DNA from: Methanocorpusculaceae archaeon UBA456
GTDB lineage: Archaea > Halobacteriota > Methanomicrobia > Methanomicrobiales > Methanocorpusculaceae
Assembly (NCBI GenBank): GCA_002496395.1
Contig: DAJQ01000028.1
Span: 74,566 to 95,658, forward strand
DNA: 21,093 nucleotides
Direction of reading: 5' to 3'
Program-made: the position numbers and the translations under genes
In this document: positions 14,458-21,093 of the stretch, piece after piece
Layout: the number at the start of each line of letters is the position of its first letter
Numbering within the stretch: position 1 is the first letter of the stretch
Notes under the pieces: model-generated
Database searches by the model: none
Seen by the model: the letters and a program-made list of their open reading frames with translations, nothing else
Told to the model about the DNA's origin: nothing

Positions 14458-14825
14458 CGAAGACGGTGATGGTGGTTGATGATGATATCCCAAACCTTAC
14501 GGTGATGGGACTTCTCCTGAAGAAACTCGGGTATGTCGCAGTTACCCATAATAATGGATGGGATGCGATTGCGGCTATTAAGGAAGAGATGCCTGATCTT
14601 GTCCTTCTTGATCTGATGATGACGCCGATTGACGGATGGCAGTTTCTCGATGAGATCAAAAAAGAAGGTATTGCTGGTCTTCCAGTAATGCTCTTTACTG
14701 CAAAATACATCAGGGATGAGGAGATCGAGCCCTATAAAAACGAGATCACCCTCATTCTCCAGAAACCTGTCTCCTTCAAGGAGCTCGAAGCGACCCTGGG
14801 CGAGTTCTTCAGCTCCCGGTCATAG
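14454..14825 (+). CDS. Single-domain response regulator (CheY-like)
   Basis: 123-residue stand-alone receiver domain. Acidic pocket Asp9/Asp10/Asp11, phosphoacceptor Asp53 (VLLDLMM), Thr82 (LFTAK) and Lys104 (LQKP) are all in place, and nothing follows the domain. It starts at the ATG that overlaps the kinase stop and is therefore the obvious partner of that kinase. It would be phosphorylated by the kinase and act by binding another protein, since it has no DNA-binding or enzymatic output. A T7 terminator lies 41 bases after the stop. Confidence 0.95.
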   Translation: MTKTVMVVDDDIPNLTVMGLLLKKLGYVAVTHNNGWDAIAAIKEEMPDLVLLDLMMTPIDGWQFLDEIKKEGIAGLPVMLFTAKYIRDEEIEPYKNEITLILQKPVSFKELEATLGEFFSSRS

Positions 14826-14865
14826 ACGGAAAACCAGACTCCACCACCCTCATTTTGGAATAAGC

Positions 14866-14872
14866 TTTTTTT
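14866..14872 (+). terminator. T7 terminator after the kinase-regulator operon
   Basis: Seven T residues after AAGC, between the receiver gene and the promoter of the ABC operon. It is a simple oligo-T archaeal terminator. Confidence 0.5.
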
Positions 14873-14917
14873 GTTATTGTTATAAGGCGCCTCTTCCCCG
14901 TGTCAATTCATAACGGC

Positions 14918-14924
14918 TATATAT
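14918..14924 (+). promoter_or_regulatory. TATA box of the amino acid ABC operon
   Basis: GGCTATATATG is centred about 28 bases before ATG 14949, fitting a leaderless or almost leaderless start. No Shine-Dalgarno is seen before that ATG. Confidence 0.5.
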
Positions 14925-14948
14925 GATCTTTGACGTAATCTTTATATC

Positions 14949-15725
14949 ATGAACGCTAAGGTGTGTGCCGCTCTCGTTGCGGCAGTTGTATTGTCCTTGT
15001 TTGCGGCCGGTTGCATGGGTGGGGAAACCCCCGCCCCCTCAGACCGACCACTCTACATTGTTGGTATTGATGGTGATTACAAGCCATTCAGCTATATCGA
15101 GGCTGATGGCTCTGCTGCCGGATTCGATGTTGAGTCTATCCAGTGGATTGCAGAAGAGATGGGCTTTGATGTGAAGATCCAGCCGATGGCCTGGGACGGC
15201 ATCATCACCAGCCTTGTCACGGGGAAGATCGATATGGTCTATTCAGGCATGACGATCACCCCGGAGCGGCAGGAGCGTGTCAGCTTCTCACAACCCTACT
15301 GGATTGTAAACCAGGCAGTTGCCGCACGTGCAGACTCCGAGATGACCATTGAGGATGTGCTTGCAGGTAAGGTTGTTATGGGTGCTCAGCGTGGCAGTAC
15401 TGCGGCAGATTATATCCAGACAAATCTGGTTGATACGGGTCTCCTCGCTGAAAATGACTTCAAACAATATACAGGCTTCTCGCTTGCAGTACAGGATCTT
15501 GAGAACGAGCGTGTTGATGCAGTGATGTTCGATGTCCCGGTCGTGAATGAATTTATCCAGTCGAATGGTCTCCGGAAGGTCGGTCTCGTTATGACGGATG
15601 AAGAGTATGGTGTTGCAATCAGGAAGGAAGATACCGAGCTCCTTGCCACCATCAACGAAGGTATCACCCGGCTTCAGGCATCACCAAAATGGGATGAACT
15701 GAAGCAGAAGTATGGTCTTGAGTAA
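14949..15725 (+). CDS. Amino acid ABC transporter substrate-binding lipoprotein
   Basis: 258-residue family 3 solute-binding protein. The signal peptide ends in the lipobox FAAGC, with lipid-anchored Cys22. It is followed by the mature start PLYIVGIDGDYKPFSYIEADG, characteristic of polar amino acid binding proteins (first strand and ligand loop, split by a turn). Later markers are GFDVESIQWIAEEMG, WDGIITSLVTGKIDMVYSGM (typical domain-crossing stretch) and MTITPERQERVSFSQPY. It sits on the outer face of the membrane and delivers substrate to the permeases encoded downstream. The ligand is likely a polar or basic amino acid, but the exact one cannot be told. It is the first gene of the operon, and 127 bases with a T5 tract separate it from the permease, which may lower downstream expression relative to this protein. 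Confidence 0.95.
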   Translation: MNAKVCAALVAAVVLSLFAAGCMGGETPAPSDRPLYIVGIDGDYKPFSYIEADGSAAGFDVESIQWIAEEMGFDVKIQPMAWDGIITSLVTGKIDMVYSGMTITPERQERVSFSQPYWIVNQAVAARADSEMTIEDVLAGKVVMGAQRGSTAADYIQTNLVDTGLLAENDFKQYTGFSLAVQDLENERVDAVMFDVPVVNEFIQSNGLRKVGLVMTDEEYGVAIRKEDTELLATINEGITRLQASPKWDELKQKYGLE

Positions 15726-15841
15726 CTGGTTCTGGATCAATTATCCCTACCAAAAACTCATTTCCCCTACCTTTTTCTGATCACGGAGACAATACTTCAG
15801 GTACGTATCTGCTTTCTATTGTTTGCAGCCTGTCTCTCTGT

Positions 15842-15849
15842 GGTGATCC
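15842..15849 (+). promoter_or_regulatory. Ribosome binding site that fixes the TTG start of the first permease
   Basis: GGTGATCC is an eight-base match to the complement of the 16S rRNA 3' end, with TTG 15853 at normal spacing. No ATG or GTG occurs at a suitable place, so the TTG is the start. Confidence 0.75.
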
Positions 15850-15852
15850 TGT

Positions 15853-16530
15853 TTGAGCATCCTTTCCCCGGCCATTGTTGAATCCCTCCCCTACCTCCTT
15901 TCAGGTGTCTTCACCACTCTCGGGCTTGTGATCCTTGCCCTTGGCCTTGGGCTTGTGATGGGGATTCCAATGGCGCTCATTCAGGTGTATGGTCCTGCCC
16001 CTCTCCAGTACTGTGTCCGCACCTACATCTGGATCTTCCGCGGTCTCCCAATTCTTGTCCTTCTCTTCCTCTTTTACTTCGGGATATTCCCCCTGCTTGC
16101 ACCTGATATAGCTGCATTCTGGATTGCGGCTGTTGTCCTTGGATTTCGAACCGCAGCATATCAGTCGGAGATATTCCGGGGTGCGATCCTCTCGATCAGC
16201 GAGGGACAGATGCTGGCGGCACGTTCGCTTGGGATGTCCAGATTCTATGCGATCAGGACGGTCATACTTCCCCAGGCACTGAGACGGGCGCTCCCCGGCT
16301 GGACGAACGAATACCCGATCCTTCTTACTGACTCATCAGTCTGTTATGCGATCGGAGTGGCCGAGCTGTTGACGAGGGGTAACCAGATCGTGGCACGAAT
16401 CGGGGATCCGATGACGGTCTATGTTATCGTTGCGATTCTTTTCATCCTCTTAAATTATGGCGGACAGTGGATCTTCGGCAGGATAGAGAACCGATATAAA
16501 ATTCCAGGATATGGGCATGGTGATGCATAA
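15853..16530 (+). CDS. Amino acid ABC transporter permease (HisM/GlnP type), first of two
   Basis: 225-residue inner membrane permease of the His/Glu/Gln/Arg type, with about five helices. The N-terminus is PYLLSGVFTTLGLVILALG and the RGLPILVLLFLFYFG segment is the typical second block. The EAA loop that docks on the ATPase reads ARSLGMSRFYAIRTVILPQA followed by LRRALPG. It starts at TTG. It forms a heterodimeric channel with the second permease at 17288. The stop lies next to the ATPase start, so translation is coupled. Confidence 0.93.
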   Translation: MSILSPAIVESLPYLLSGVFTTLGLVILALGLGLVMGIPMALIQVYGPAPLQYCVRTYIWIFRGLPILVLLFLFYFGIFPLLAPDIAAFWIAAVVLGFRTAAYQSEIFRGAILSISEGQMLAARSLGMSRFYAIRTVILPQALRRALPGWTNEYPILLTDSSVCYAIGVAELLTRGNQIVARIGDPMTVYVIVAILFILLNYGGQWIFGRIENRYKIPGYGHGDA

Positions 16531-16531
16531 G

Positions 16532-17278
16532 ATGACCGATGGAGAGATCATCCTCAGGGTGGAAGATATCCACAAGTGCTATGGCGAGACCGAGGTGTTG
16601 AAGGGCGTCTCCTTTGATGTCCGCCGTGGCGAGACGAAGGTCTTCATAGGTCCTTCAGGAACAGGAAAGAGCACCCTCCTCAGGTGCATCAATCAGTTGA
16701 CAATACCGGATAGCGGATCGATCTGGCTCAATGATGAAGAAGTGACCCATGCGGGTCCACTGATCAACCACTTCCGCCAGAAGATAGGGATGGTCTTCCA
16801 GAACTTCAACCTCTTCGATCACTTAACAGCAATCGGTAATGTCGAGATTGCCCTCATCCGGGTGAAAGGGATGAGCAAAGCCGATGCCCGGAAAAAGGCG
16901 CTTGAAGAACTCGGCCAGGTGGGTCTTCTGGATAAGGCGAACGCCTATCCGGCAGAACTCTCTGGTGGGCAGGCGCAGCGCCTCTCAATTGCACGAGCAC
17001 TCGCGATGGACCCTGAGGTGATCCTCTTTGATGAACCGACTTCTTCTCTTGATCCCGAGCTGACACGTGAGGTGCTTGAGGTGATGAAACGGCTTGCACG
17101 GGCGGGGATGACGATGCTTGTCGTGACGCATGAGATGGGTTTTGCACTCTCGGTTGCAAATGAGATCCTCTTCATGGAGCATGGAAAGATTGTTGAGAAG
17201 GGATCACCATCTGAAATCCAGACGAGCCCGACATTTGCACGGACACGGATGTTTCTTGGAACATTTCAGGATGATTGA
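16532..17278 (+). CDS. Amino acid ABC transporter ATPase (GlnQ/HisP type)
   Basis: 248-residue ATP-binding subunit. Walker A GPSGTGKST at residues 40-48 (Lys46), Q-loop Gln90, signature LSGGQAQR at 143-150, Walker B VILFDEPTS with Asp167/Glu168, and switch His200 (VVTHEM) are all intact. Sequence and neighbours fit the polar amino acid uptake family. Several in-frame starts exist from 16511. I chose ATG 16532 because GGTGAT (16519-16524), inside the end of the permease gene, is at good distance, and it gives the usual family N-terminus. It powers the two permeases on either side. Its stop lies nine bases before the next permease. Confidence 0.94.
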   Translation: MTDGEIILRVEDIHKCYGETEVLKGVSFDVRRGETKVFIGPSGTGKSTLLRCINQLTIPDSGSIWLNDEEVTHAGPLINHFRQKIGMVFQNFNLFDHLTAIGNVEIALIRVKGMSKADARKKALEELGQVGLLDKANAYPAELSGGQAQRLSIARALAMDPEVILFDEPTSSLDPELTREVLEVMKRLARAGMTMLVVTHEMGFALSVANEILFMEHGKIVEKGSPSEIQTSPTFARTRMFLGTFQDD

Positions 17279-17287
17279 TGAAGAAAG

Positions 17288-17956
17288 ATGATTGACCTCC
17301 AGTTTGATTTTGCGATCCTGTTGCCACCCCTCTACCAGGGCGCGCTGATGACATTTGCCCTAATCCTGGTATCTGCACCATTTGGTTTTCTGAATGGAAT
17401 CGGCATTGCACTTGGAAGGACCTATGGAAACTGGCTTGTCTCCAGGCTCTGTCACGGGTATGTCCTCTTCTTCAAAGGATGCCCGCTCCTTCTCCTCCTC
17501 TTCATCATCTACTTTGGTCTCCCGTCTCTTGGGATCACCTTCACCGCATTTACCTCAGCGGTGATCGGCTTCATCCTCTGTAATGGCGCATACAACTCCG
17601 AGTATATCCGTGGAGGAATCCAGTCGGTATCCTCGGGGCAGATGACTGCCGCCCTTTCTCTTGGGATGTCAAGGGTGCAGGCGATCCGAAGTATCATACT
17701 CCCGCAGGCATTGCGAAAGTCACTTCCCGGACTCTCAAATGAGTTCATCTACCTGATCAAGTACTCGTCCCTGGCATACATGATCACGGTTGTCGAGATC
17801 ACCGGCGCAGGCAATATTATTGCAGCAAAGTATTTTGCCTTCTTTGAGATCTTCATTCTGATCGGTATCTTCTATCTTGCCCTTGTGACAGTTGCAGGAC
17901 GGGTTATTGCGAGTATAGAGAAGAAGATTGCAATCCCCGGGTTCGGTGGAGTATAA
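17288..17956 (+). CDS. Amino acid ABC transporter permease, second of two
   Basis: 222-residue permease homologous to the one at 15853. The first helix block is LPPLYQGALMTFALILVSAP, then FKGCPLLLLLFIIYFGLPSL, and the EAA loop is ALSLGMSRVQAIRSIILPQA followed by LRKSLPG. Two different permeases flanking one ATPase indicate a heterodimeric channel, as in HisQM-type systems. The Shine-Dalgarno is weak (GATGAAGAAAG), but ATG 17288 sits nine bases after the ATPase stop. Its TAA directly abuts the stop codon of the zinc-ribbon gene on the other strand. Confidence 0.93.
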   Translation: MIDLQFDFAILLPPLYQGALMTFALILVSAPFGFLNGIGIALGRTYGNWLVSRLCHGYVLFFKGCPLLLLLFIIYFGLPSLGITFTAFTSAVIGFILCNGAYNSEYIRGGIQSVSSGQMTAALSLGMSRVQAIRSIILPQALRKSLPGLSNEFIYLIKYSSLAYMITVVEITGAGNIIAAKYFAFFEIFILIGIFYLALVTVAGRVIASIEKKIAIPGFGGV

Positions 17957-18121
17957 TTATTCATCTTCCACTCCTGCAAAGAAGACCATCCTGGGTGGCC
18001 GCCTGAGGACTGCCCCGCAACGGGGGCAGACTGCCGTATCCCTGCATGCGGGGCTGCAGGTTGCACAGGTATCAAGCACAACAAAGATATTCTCACAGTG
18101 GGGGCAGAGCCAGTCTTCCAT
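17957..18121 (-). CDS. 54-residue zinc-ribbon protein coupled to the phosphatase
   Basis: A short gene that is easily missed. It begins MEDWLCPHCENIF, continues with CATCSPAC, then VCPRCGAVLRRPPRM, and ends FFAGVEDE. Cys6-Cys9 and Cys32-Cys35 form two CPxC knuckles (CPHC and CPRC) of a classic zinc ribbon. Cys19, Cys22 and Cys26 between them could bind a second metal. The start codon is two bases after the phosphatase stop, and a GGAGGAGTGAGG tract just upstream gives a strong ribosome site inside the end of that gene. Both features argue for a real, co-translated partner. The function is unknown: perhaps an adaptor or regulator of the phosphatase. A small rubredoxin-like electron carrier is less likely, since the spacing between knuckles is atypical. 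Confidence 0.85.
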   Translation of the reverse strand: MEDWLCPHCENIFVVLDTCATCSPACRDTAVCPRCGAVLRRPPRMVFFAGVEDE

Positions 18122-18123
18122 CC

Positions 18124-20208
18124 TCACTCCTCCTTACCGAGTGTCTTCATGACAAGCAGGGTGATGTCATCGGATTGTGGGTTGTCGCCTGCAAATGCAC
18201 TGATGTCCTCGATGATTGAGGTGATGATCCCGGCTGCCGTCTTGCCCTGAATTGTTGTGAGCACTGTTTCAAGCCGCTCCTCACCATAGAGCTCGTCGTC
18301 TGCGTTCTCGGCTTCAGTGACTCCATCCGTATAGAGGACGAGGAGATCGTCTTCATGCAGGGGTATCTCAACTGTTTCAAGTTCGATATCTTCAATGACA
18401 CCAAGGGCAATCCCTTCTGCTTTCAGGAGCGTGATCGAATGATCGTTACCACGCAGGAAGACCGGGGGGTTGTGTCCGGCGTTGACATAGGTGAGCGTCT
18501 TCTTGTTTGCATCCAGGATTGCATAGAAGAGGGTGACGAACATGCTCGTCTTTGAATCTTCACAGATCAGCCTGTTTGCCTGCTTTATTGCCACGGCGGG
18601 GGATGGTTCGTCTGCCGTACTCGCCCGGACAAGGGTCCGTGAGAGTGCCATAAAGAGGGCGGCAGAGACACCTTTCCCCGAGACATCTGCAATAACAAGG
18701 CCAAAACGCCCATCCCCGAGTGGGATGAAGTCATAGAAGTCCCCCCCGACAAAGAGGGCGGGGATGCTCTTTGCGGCAAGGTCGAAACCCTTGATGATCG
18801 GTGCCCGGTCCGGGAGGAAGCTCTCCTGGATGCTGTGTGCGATCTCCAGCTCGCGTGAGAGCCGCTCCCGCTCAGCGGTCGTCTTCTCCAGATCGGCCAT
18901 CATCGCGCTGAGATCATCTGCCATCTTATTGAAGTTGGCGGCAAGTTCCCCAAACTCATCATCTGTTCCGGTCTCGACACGGTATGCCAGATCCCCGCGT
19001 CCGATGGCATCTGCTCCTTCGCCAAGCCGCTTCAGGGGGCGGGTGATCGCCTGCGAGAAGAGTGCGGATCCAAGAACGGCGGCCCCGATGAGGATAACCA
19101 TGGCAATGATAAAGAGATGCATTGAACGGGTGATCTGCTGGTCGATCTGATCGGTAGTCTCTGCCGTCTGCTGGCTGAGCTTCTCTCCGGTTAACGTTGC
19201 GGGTTCGATGACCGTTTCGACCGGCATCACGATGGCAATGCTCCAGCCTGTCGTCTTCACCGGGGCATATGCGACGAAGACATCATTTCTATCGAGCGAG
19301 ATCCTGCTGATACCGGTCTCCCCCCGAACCATCTTCTGAGCGACATATTTGATCTCACGGTTTGGTGCTTCAAGAAGATTTTCATTGGTGAACGACTCGT
19401 CCCAGAGCTGATCCTCGGCGGTGAGTCCGGGGCGCGTGATGATATGTCCATCGGATCCGATGAGCATGCCATATCCTTCTCCACCAAATGAGGTATCGAG
19501 GATCATCTGGTTGATCGTTTCGATGGTGACATCCGCACCGATAACCCAGTCCCGTGTTGAATCGGGAATCCGGTATGAGCAGGTGACGGTGAGGCCCGTT
19601 TTCCCTGCATCGACATAGGGACGTGACCAGACAATCCCATCCTGGTTGAGTGCGTTTTGGTACCATTCCCGGCTCCTCGGATCAAATTCCGGTGGCAGAT
19701 CATCTGCGTACGGGTACAATCTGAAGATCCCGGAGCCAGTCCCGATATAGATCCAGGTGATGTCGGTATGTGCGGTCTGCGCAGGGATCATGATCCTCTC
19801 AAGGGTTACAAGCTCCCTCCGCTCCACATCATCAGGGTGGGCGTCGGGCGCGATCACCTCTTTTGTCCTGCTCATTGGGAGAGAGATGGTATCTGGTTGT
19901 ATATCCTCTGCATAGATGGCAACGGTTCGGATCGCCTTTTCAGTATCTTCAAAATAGAGGGAGGTGTATTCTGATCGATCGACTGCCATTCTGAGGAGGT
20001 ACTCTTCGGCATCCTCGATGAGTGCCGCAGTGCTCTCTTCAACCGCCTGGCTGCCGAGTTTCTCGCTCTGCTCGATTGCGGTTCCGCCGAGGGCGGTGAT
20101 CGCCGAGGATGCTATGCCCCCGGCGATGAGGAGAGATATAACTGAAATGGCAAGGAATGCCAGAAGAATCTTTGTCCTGACAGCCATCGGGGGGATCGGC
20201 AGGTTCAT
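18124..20208 (-). CDS. Membrane sensor PP2C phosphatase (dCache-HAMP-SpoIIE/RsbU type)
   Basis: 694-residue protein. Transmembrane helix 1 (about 15-35) is followed by an extracellular double-Cache sensor to about residue 335, with the typical FDPRSREWYQNAL motif. Helix 2 (about 365-385) leads to HAMP (about 387-440), a short coiled coil, and the PP2C catalytic domain (about 470-692). Metal-binding acids are visible in GGDFYD (first Asp at 490), IADVSGKG, YTDGVTEA and SDDITLL (Asp680/681). The domain is of the kind that dephosphorylates anti-sigma-antagonist proteins in bacteria. Archaea lack such sigma factors, so the target here is open. The frame extends to GTG 20250, but a TATA box at 20231-20237 lies within that extension and is 26 bases before ATG 20208, favouring a leaderless start there; ATG 20214 is possible. 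Confidence 0.92.
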   Translation of the reverse strand: MNLPIPPMAVRTKILLAFLAISVISLLIAGGIASSAITALGGTAIEQSEKLGSQAVEESTAALIEDAEEYLLRMAVDRSEYTSLYFEDTEKAIRTVAIYAEDIQPDTISLPMSRTKEVIAPDAHPDDVERRELVTLERIMIPAQTAHTDITWIYIGTGSGIFRLYPYADDLPPEFDPRSREWYQNALNQDGIVWSRPYVDAGKTGLTVTCSYRIPDSTRDWVIGADVTIETINQMILDTSFGGEGYGMLIGSDGHIITRPGLTAEDQLWDESFTNENLLEAPNREIKYVAQKMVRGETGISRISLDRNDVFVAYAPVKTTGWSIAIVMPVETVIEPATLTGEKLSQQTAETTDQIDQQITRSMHLFIIAMVILIGAAVLGSALFSQAITRPLKRLGEGADAIGRGDLAYRVETGTDDEFGELAANFNKMADDLSAMMADLEKTTAERERLSRELEIAHSIQESFLPDRAPIIKGFDLAAKSIPALFVGGDFYDFIPLGDGRFGLVIADVSGKGVSAALFMALSRTLVRASTADEPSPAVAIKQANRLICEDSKTSMFVTLFYAILDANKKTLTYVNAGHNPPVFLRGNDHSITLLKAEGIALGVIEDIELETVEIPLHEDDLLVLYTDGVTEAENADDELYGEERLETVLTTIQGKTAAGIITSIIEDISAFAGDNPQSDDITLLVMKTLGKEE

Positions 20209-20230
20209 CCTCATAGAGTCATCTGGATGG

Positions 20231-20237
20231 AATATAA
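20231..20237 (-). promoter_or_regulatory. BRE/TATA promoter of the phosphatase operon
   Basis: On the - strand GAAGAAAGCAC precedes TTATATT. The box is centred 26 bases before ATG 20208, the canonical distance to an archaeal transcription start, which argues for a leaderless mRNA. Confidence 0.5.
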
Positions 20238-20261
20238 GTGCTTTCTTCACAGTACACTGAA

Positions 20262-20268
20262 TTTATCA
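20262..20268 (+). promoter_or_regulatory. TATA box of the malic enzyme gene
   Basis: GAATTTATCATC with the box centred about 29 bases before ATG 20294 and no Shine-Dalgarno before that ATG. It lies back to back with the phosphatase promoter within 85 bases. Confidence 0.4.
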
Positions 20269-20293
20269 TCTTCAGATACCACTTCTCTTTGCT

Positions 20294-21093
20294 ATGGGTT
20301 CCAGTATCTATGACGAGTCACTCCTCTTCCACGAACAACACAGGGGGAAGATCGAGGTGCGTGGCAAGGTACCAGTGAAGAATCGGCATGATCTGAGTGT
20401 TGCCTATACTCCCGGTGTTGCCGAGGTGGCCCGGAAGATAGCTGCCGACCCGGAGTCTGCGTACCGGTATACGCTGAAGGCAAATACCGTGGCTGTTGTC
20501 AGCGACGGATCAGCGGTCCTTGGCCTTGGGGATGTCGGGGGCTTGCGGCAATTCCGGTCATGGAGGGAAAGGCACTTCTCTTTAAGGATTTTGCAGGGAT
20601 TGATACGTTTCCAATCTGTTTTGCATCAAAGGATGTTGATCTCATGGCGCATATCAGAAATATCGCTCCGGTATTCGGCGGGATCAACCTGGAGGATATC
20701 GCCGCTCCCCGGTGTTTTGCGATTGAAGCTGCCCTCCAGGATATTGGTATCCCGTGATGCATGATGATCAGCATGGGACTGCGGTTATTGTGCTCGCCGC
20801 ACTGATCAATGCATGAAGGGTGCAGAAGAAGAGCCTTGCCGAACTCAGGATCGTGATCAGCGGTGCCGGTGCGGCAGGTATCGCCATCGCCCGCCTTCTC
20901 AAATGTGTCGGCGTGAGCGATTGCACCTGTATCTCGGTTCGGGATATCATCGTCTGCGATCGGCAGGGGATCATCCACCGGGGGCGGCGTGATATCCTCT
21001 CGATCCCTCATAAGTATCTCATCGCCCATGAGACGAACGAAGAGAACCGAACAGGGGGGCTTGCCGAGGCTCTCGTTGGTGCCGATGCCTTCA
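20294..21093 (+). pseudogene. Malic enzyme, disrupted by two frameshifts and a stop (partial at window end)
   Basis: Malic enzyme decarboxylates malate to pyruvate with NAD(P). The start SIYDESLLFHEQHRGKIEV, the PVKNRHDLSVAYTPGVAEVA block and SDGSAVLGLGDVGG are typical. At a run of five G (20537-20541) the frame breaks; one more G would continue as GLAAIPVMEGKALLFKDF. That frame runs through FGGINLEDIAAPRCF to a TGA at 20755, where one missing G (CCCG-TG for CCCGGTG) would restore VMHDDQHGTAVIVLAALINA. An in-frame TGA at 20814-20816 follows. After it the homology goes on cleanly, with SGAGAAGIAIARLL (NAD fold), DIIVCDRQG and GGLAEALVGADAF to the edge. Catalytic motifs are otherwise kept, so the gene is either a young pseudogene or a local run of sequence errors. 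Confidence 0.88.

Noticed and set aside
20814..20816. In-frame TGA in the malic enzyme as a selenocysteine codon, given a SelB-like gene in the window
   Set aside because: Malic enzymes have no selenocysteine at this place, two frameshifts lie just upstream, and the SelB-like protein lacks GTPase motifs. A plain nonsense change or sequence error is simpler.
1..21093. tRNA, rRNA, CRISPR arrays, insertion sequences
   Set aside because: I looked for T-loop GGTTCAA-type cores with paired arms, repeated spacers and transposase motifs on both strands and saw none.

Overview
This 21 kb window comes from the chromosome of a methanogenic archaeon, most likely order Methanomicrobiales. Several genes belong to methanogen-restricted families: DUF2193, DUF2180, DUF473, DUF5611, the AqpM-type aquaporin, and a compact-motif iron-sulfur flavoprotein. 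The leucyl-tRNA synthetase and the riboflavin-pathway reductase are archaeal types. Genes inside operons carry GGAGGTGATCC-type ribosome binding sites. Many first genes instead have a purine-rich BRE/TATA element 26-33 bases before the chosen start and little or no Shine-Dalgarno, as in leaderless archaeal transcription. I name no species.

Layout, left to right. (1) 2-3215: the 3' end of leuS (+), a DUF5611 gene (-), then a PAC2 proteasome-assembly-chaperone gene coupled to a DUF473 gene (+). (2) 3222-6309 (-): an operon read DUF2193, DUF2180, aqpM, isf. Its leader has a clear promoter and a perfect hairpin next to the Shine-Dalgarno. This is the most promising candidate for an undescribed system. 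(3) 6640-7422 (+): a REC-PAS response regulator without an output domain. (4) 7535-9546 (-): an unnamed two-helix membrane protein and an ArsB/SLC13-like anion permease, perhaps co-transcribed. (5) 9666-10142 (+): a small lipoprotein. It converges on an ArfC-type reductase of riboflavin/F420 precursor synthesis (-). That gene is divergent from an archaeal SelB-like protein whose G domain has lost its nucleotide-binding motifs (+). (6) 11965-14825 (+): a membrane multi-PAS histidine kinase with a translationally coupled single-domain response regulator. (7) 14949-17956 (+): a complete polar amino acid ABC uptake operon: lipoprotein, permease, ATPase, permease. (8) 17957-20208 (-): a dCache-HAMP-PP2C (SpoIIE/RsbU-type) phosphatase coupled to a 54-residue zinc-ribbon protein. 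(9) 20294-21093 (+): a malic enzyme gene broken by two one-base losses and one in-frame stop, running off the window.

The right half is rich in signal transduction: kinase and two receivers, a sensor phosphatase, and amino acid uptake. The left half is housekeeping plus methanogen-specific genes of unknown role. I found no tRNA, rRNA, CRISPR array, insertion sequence or attachment site.
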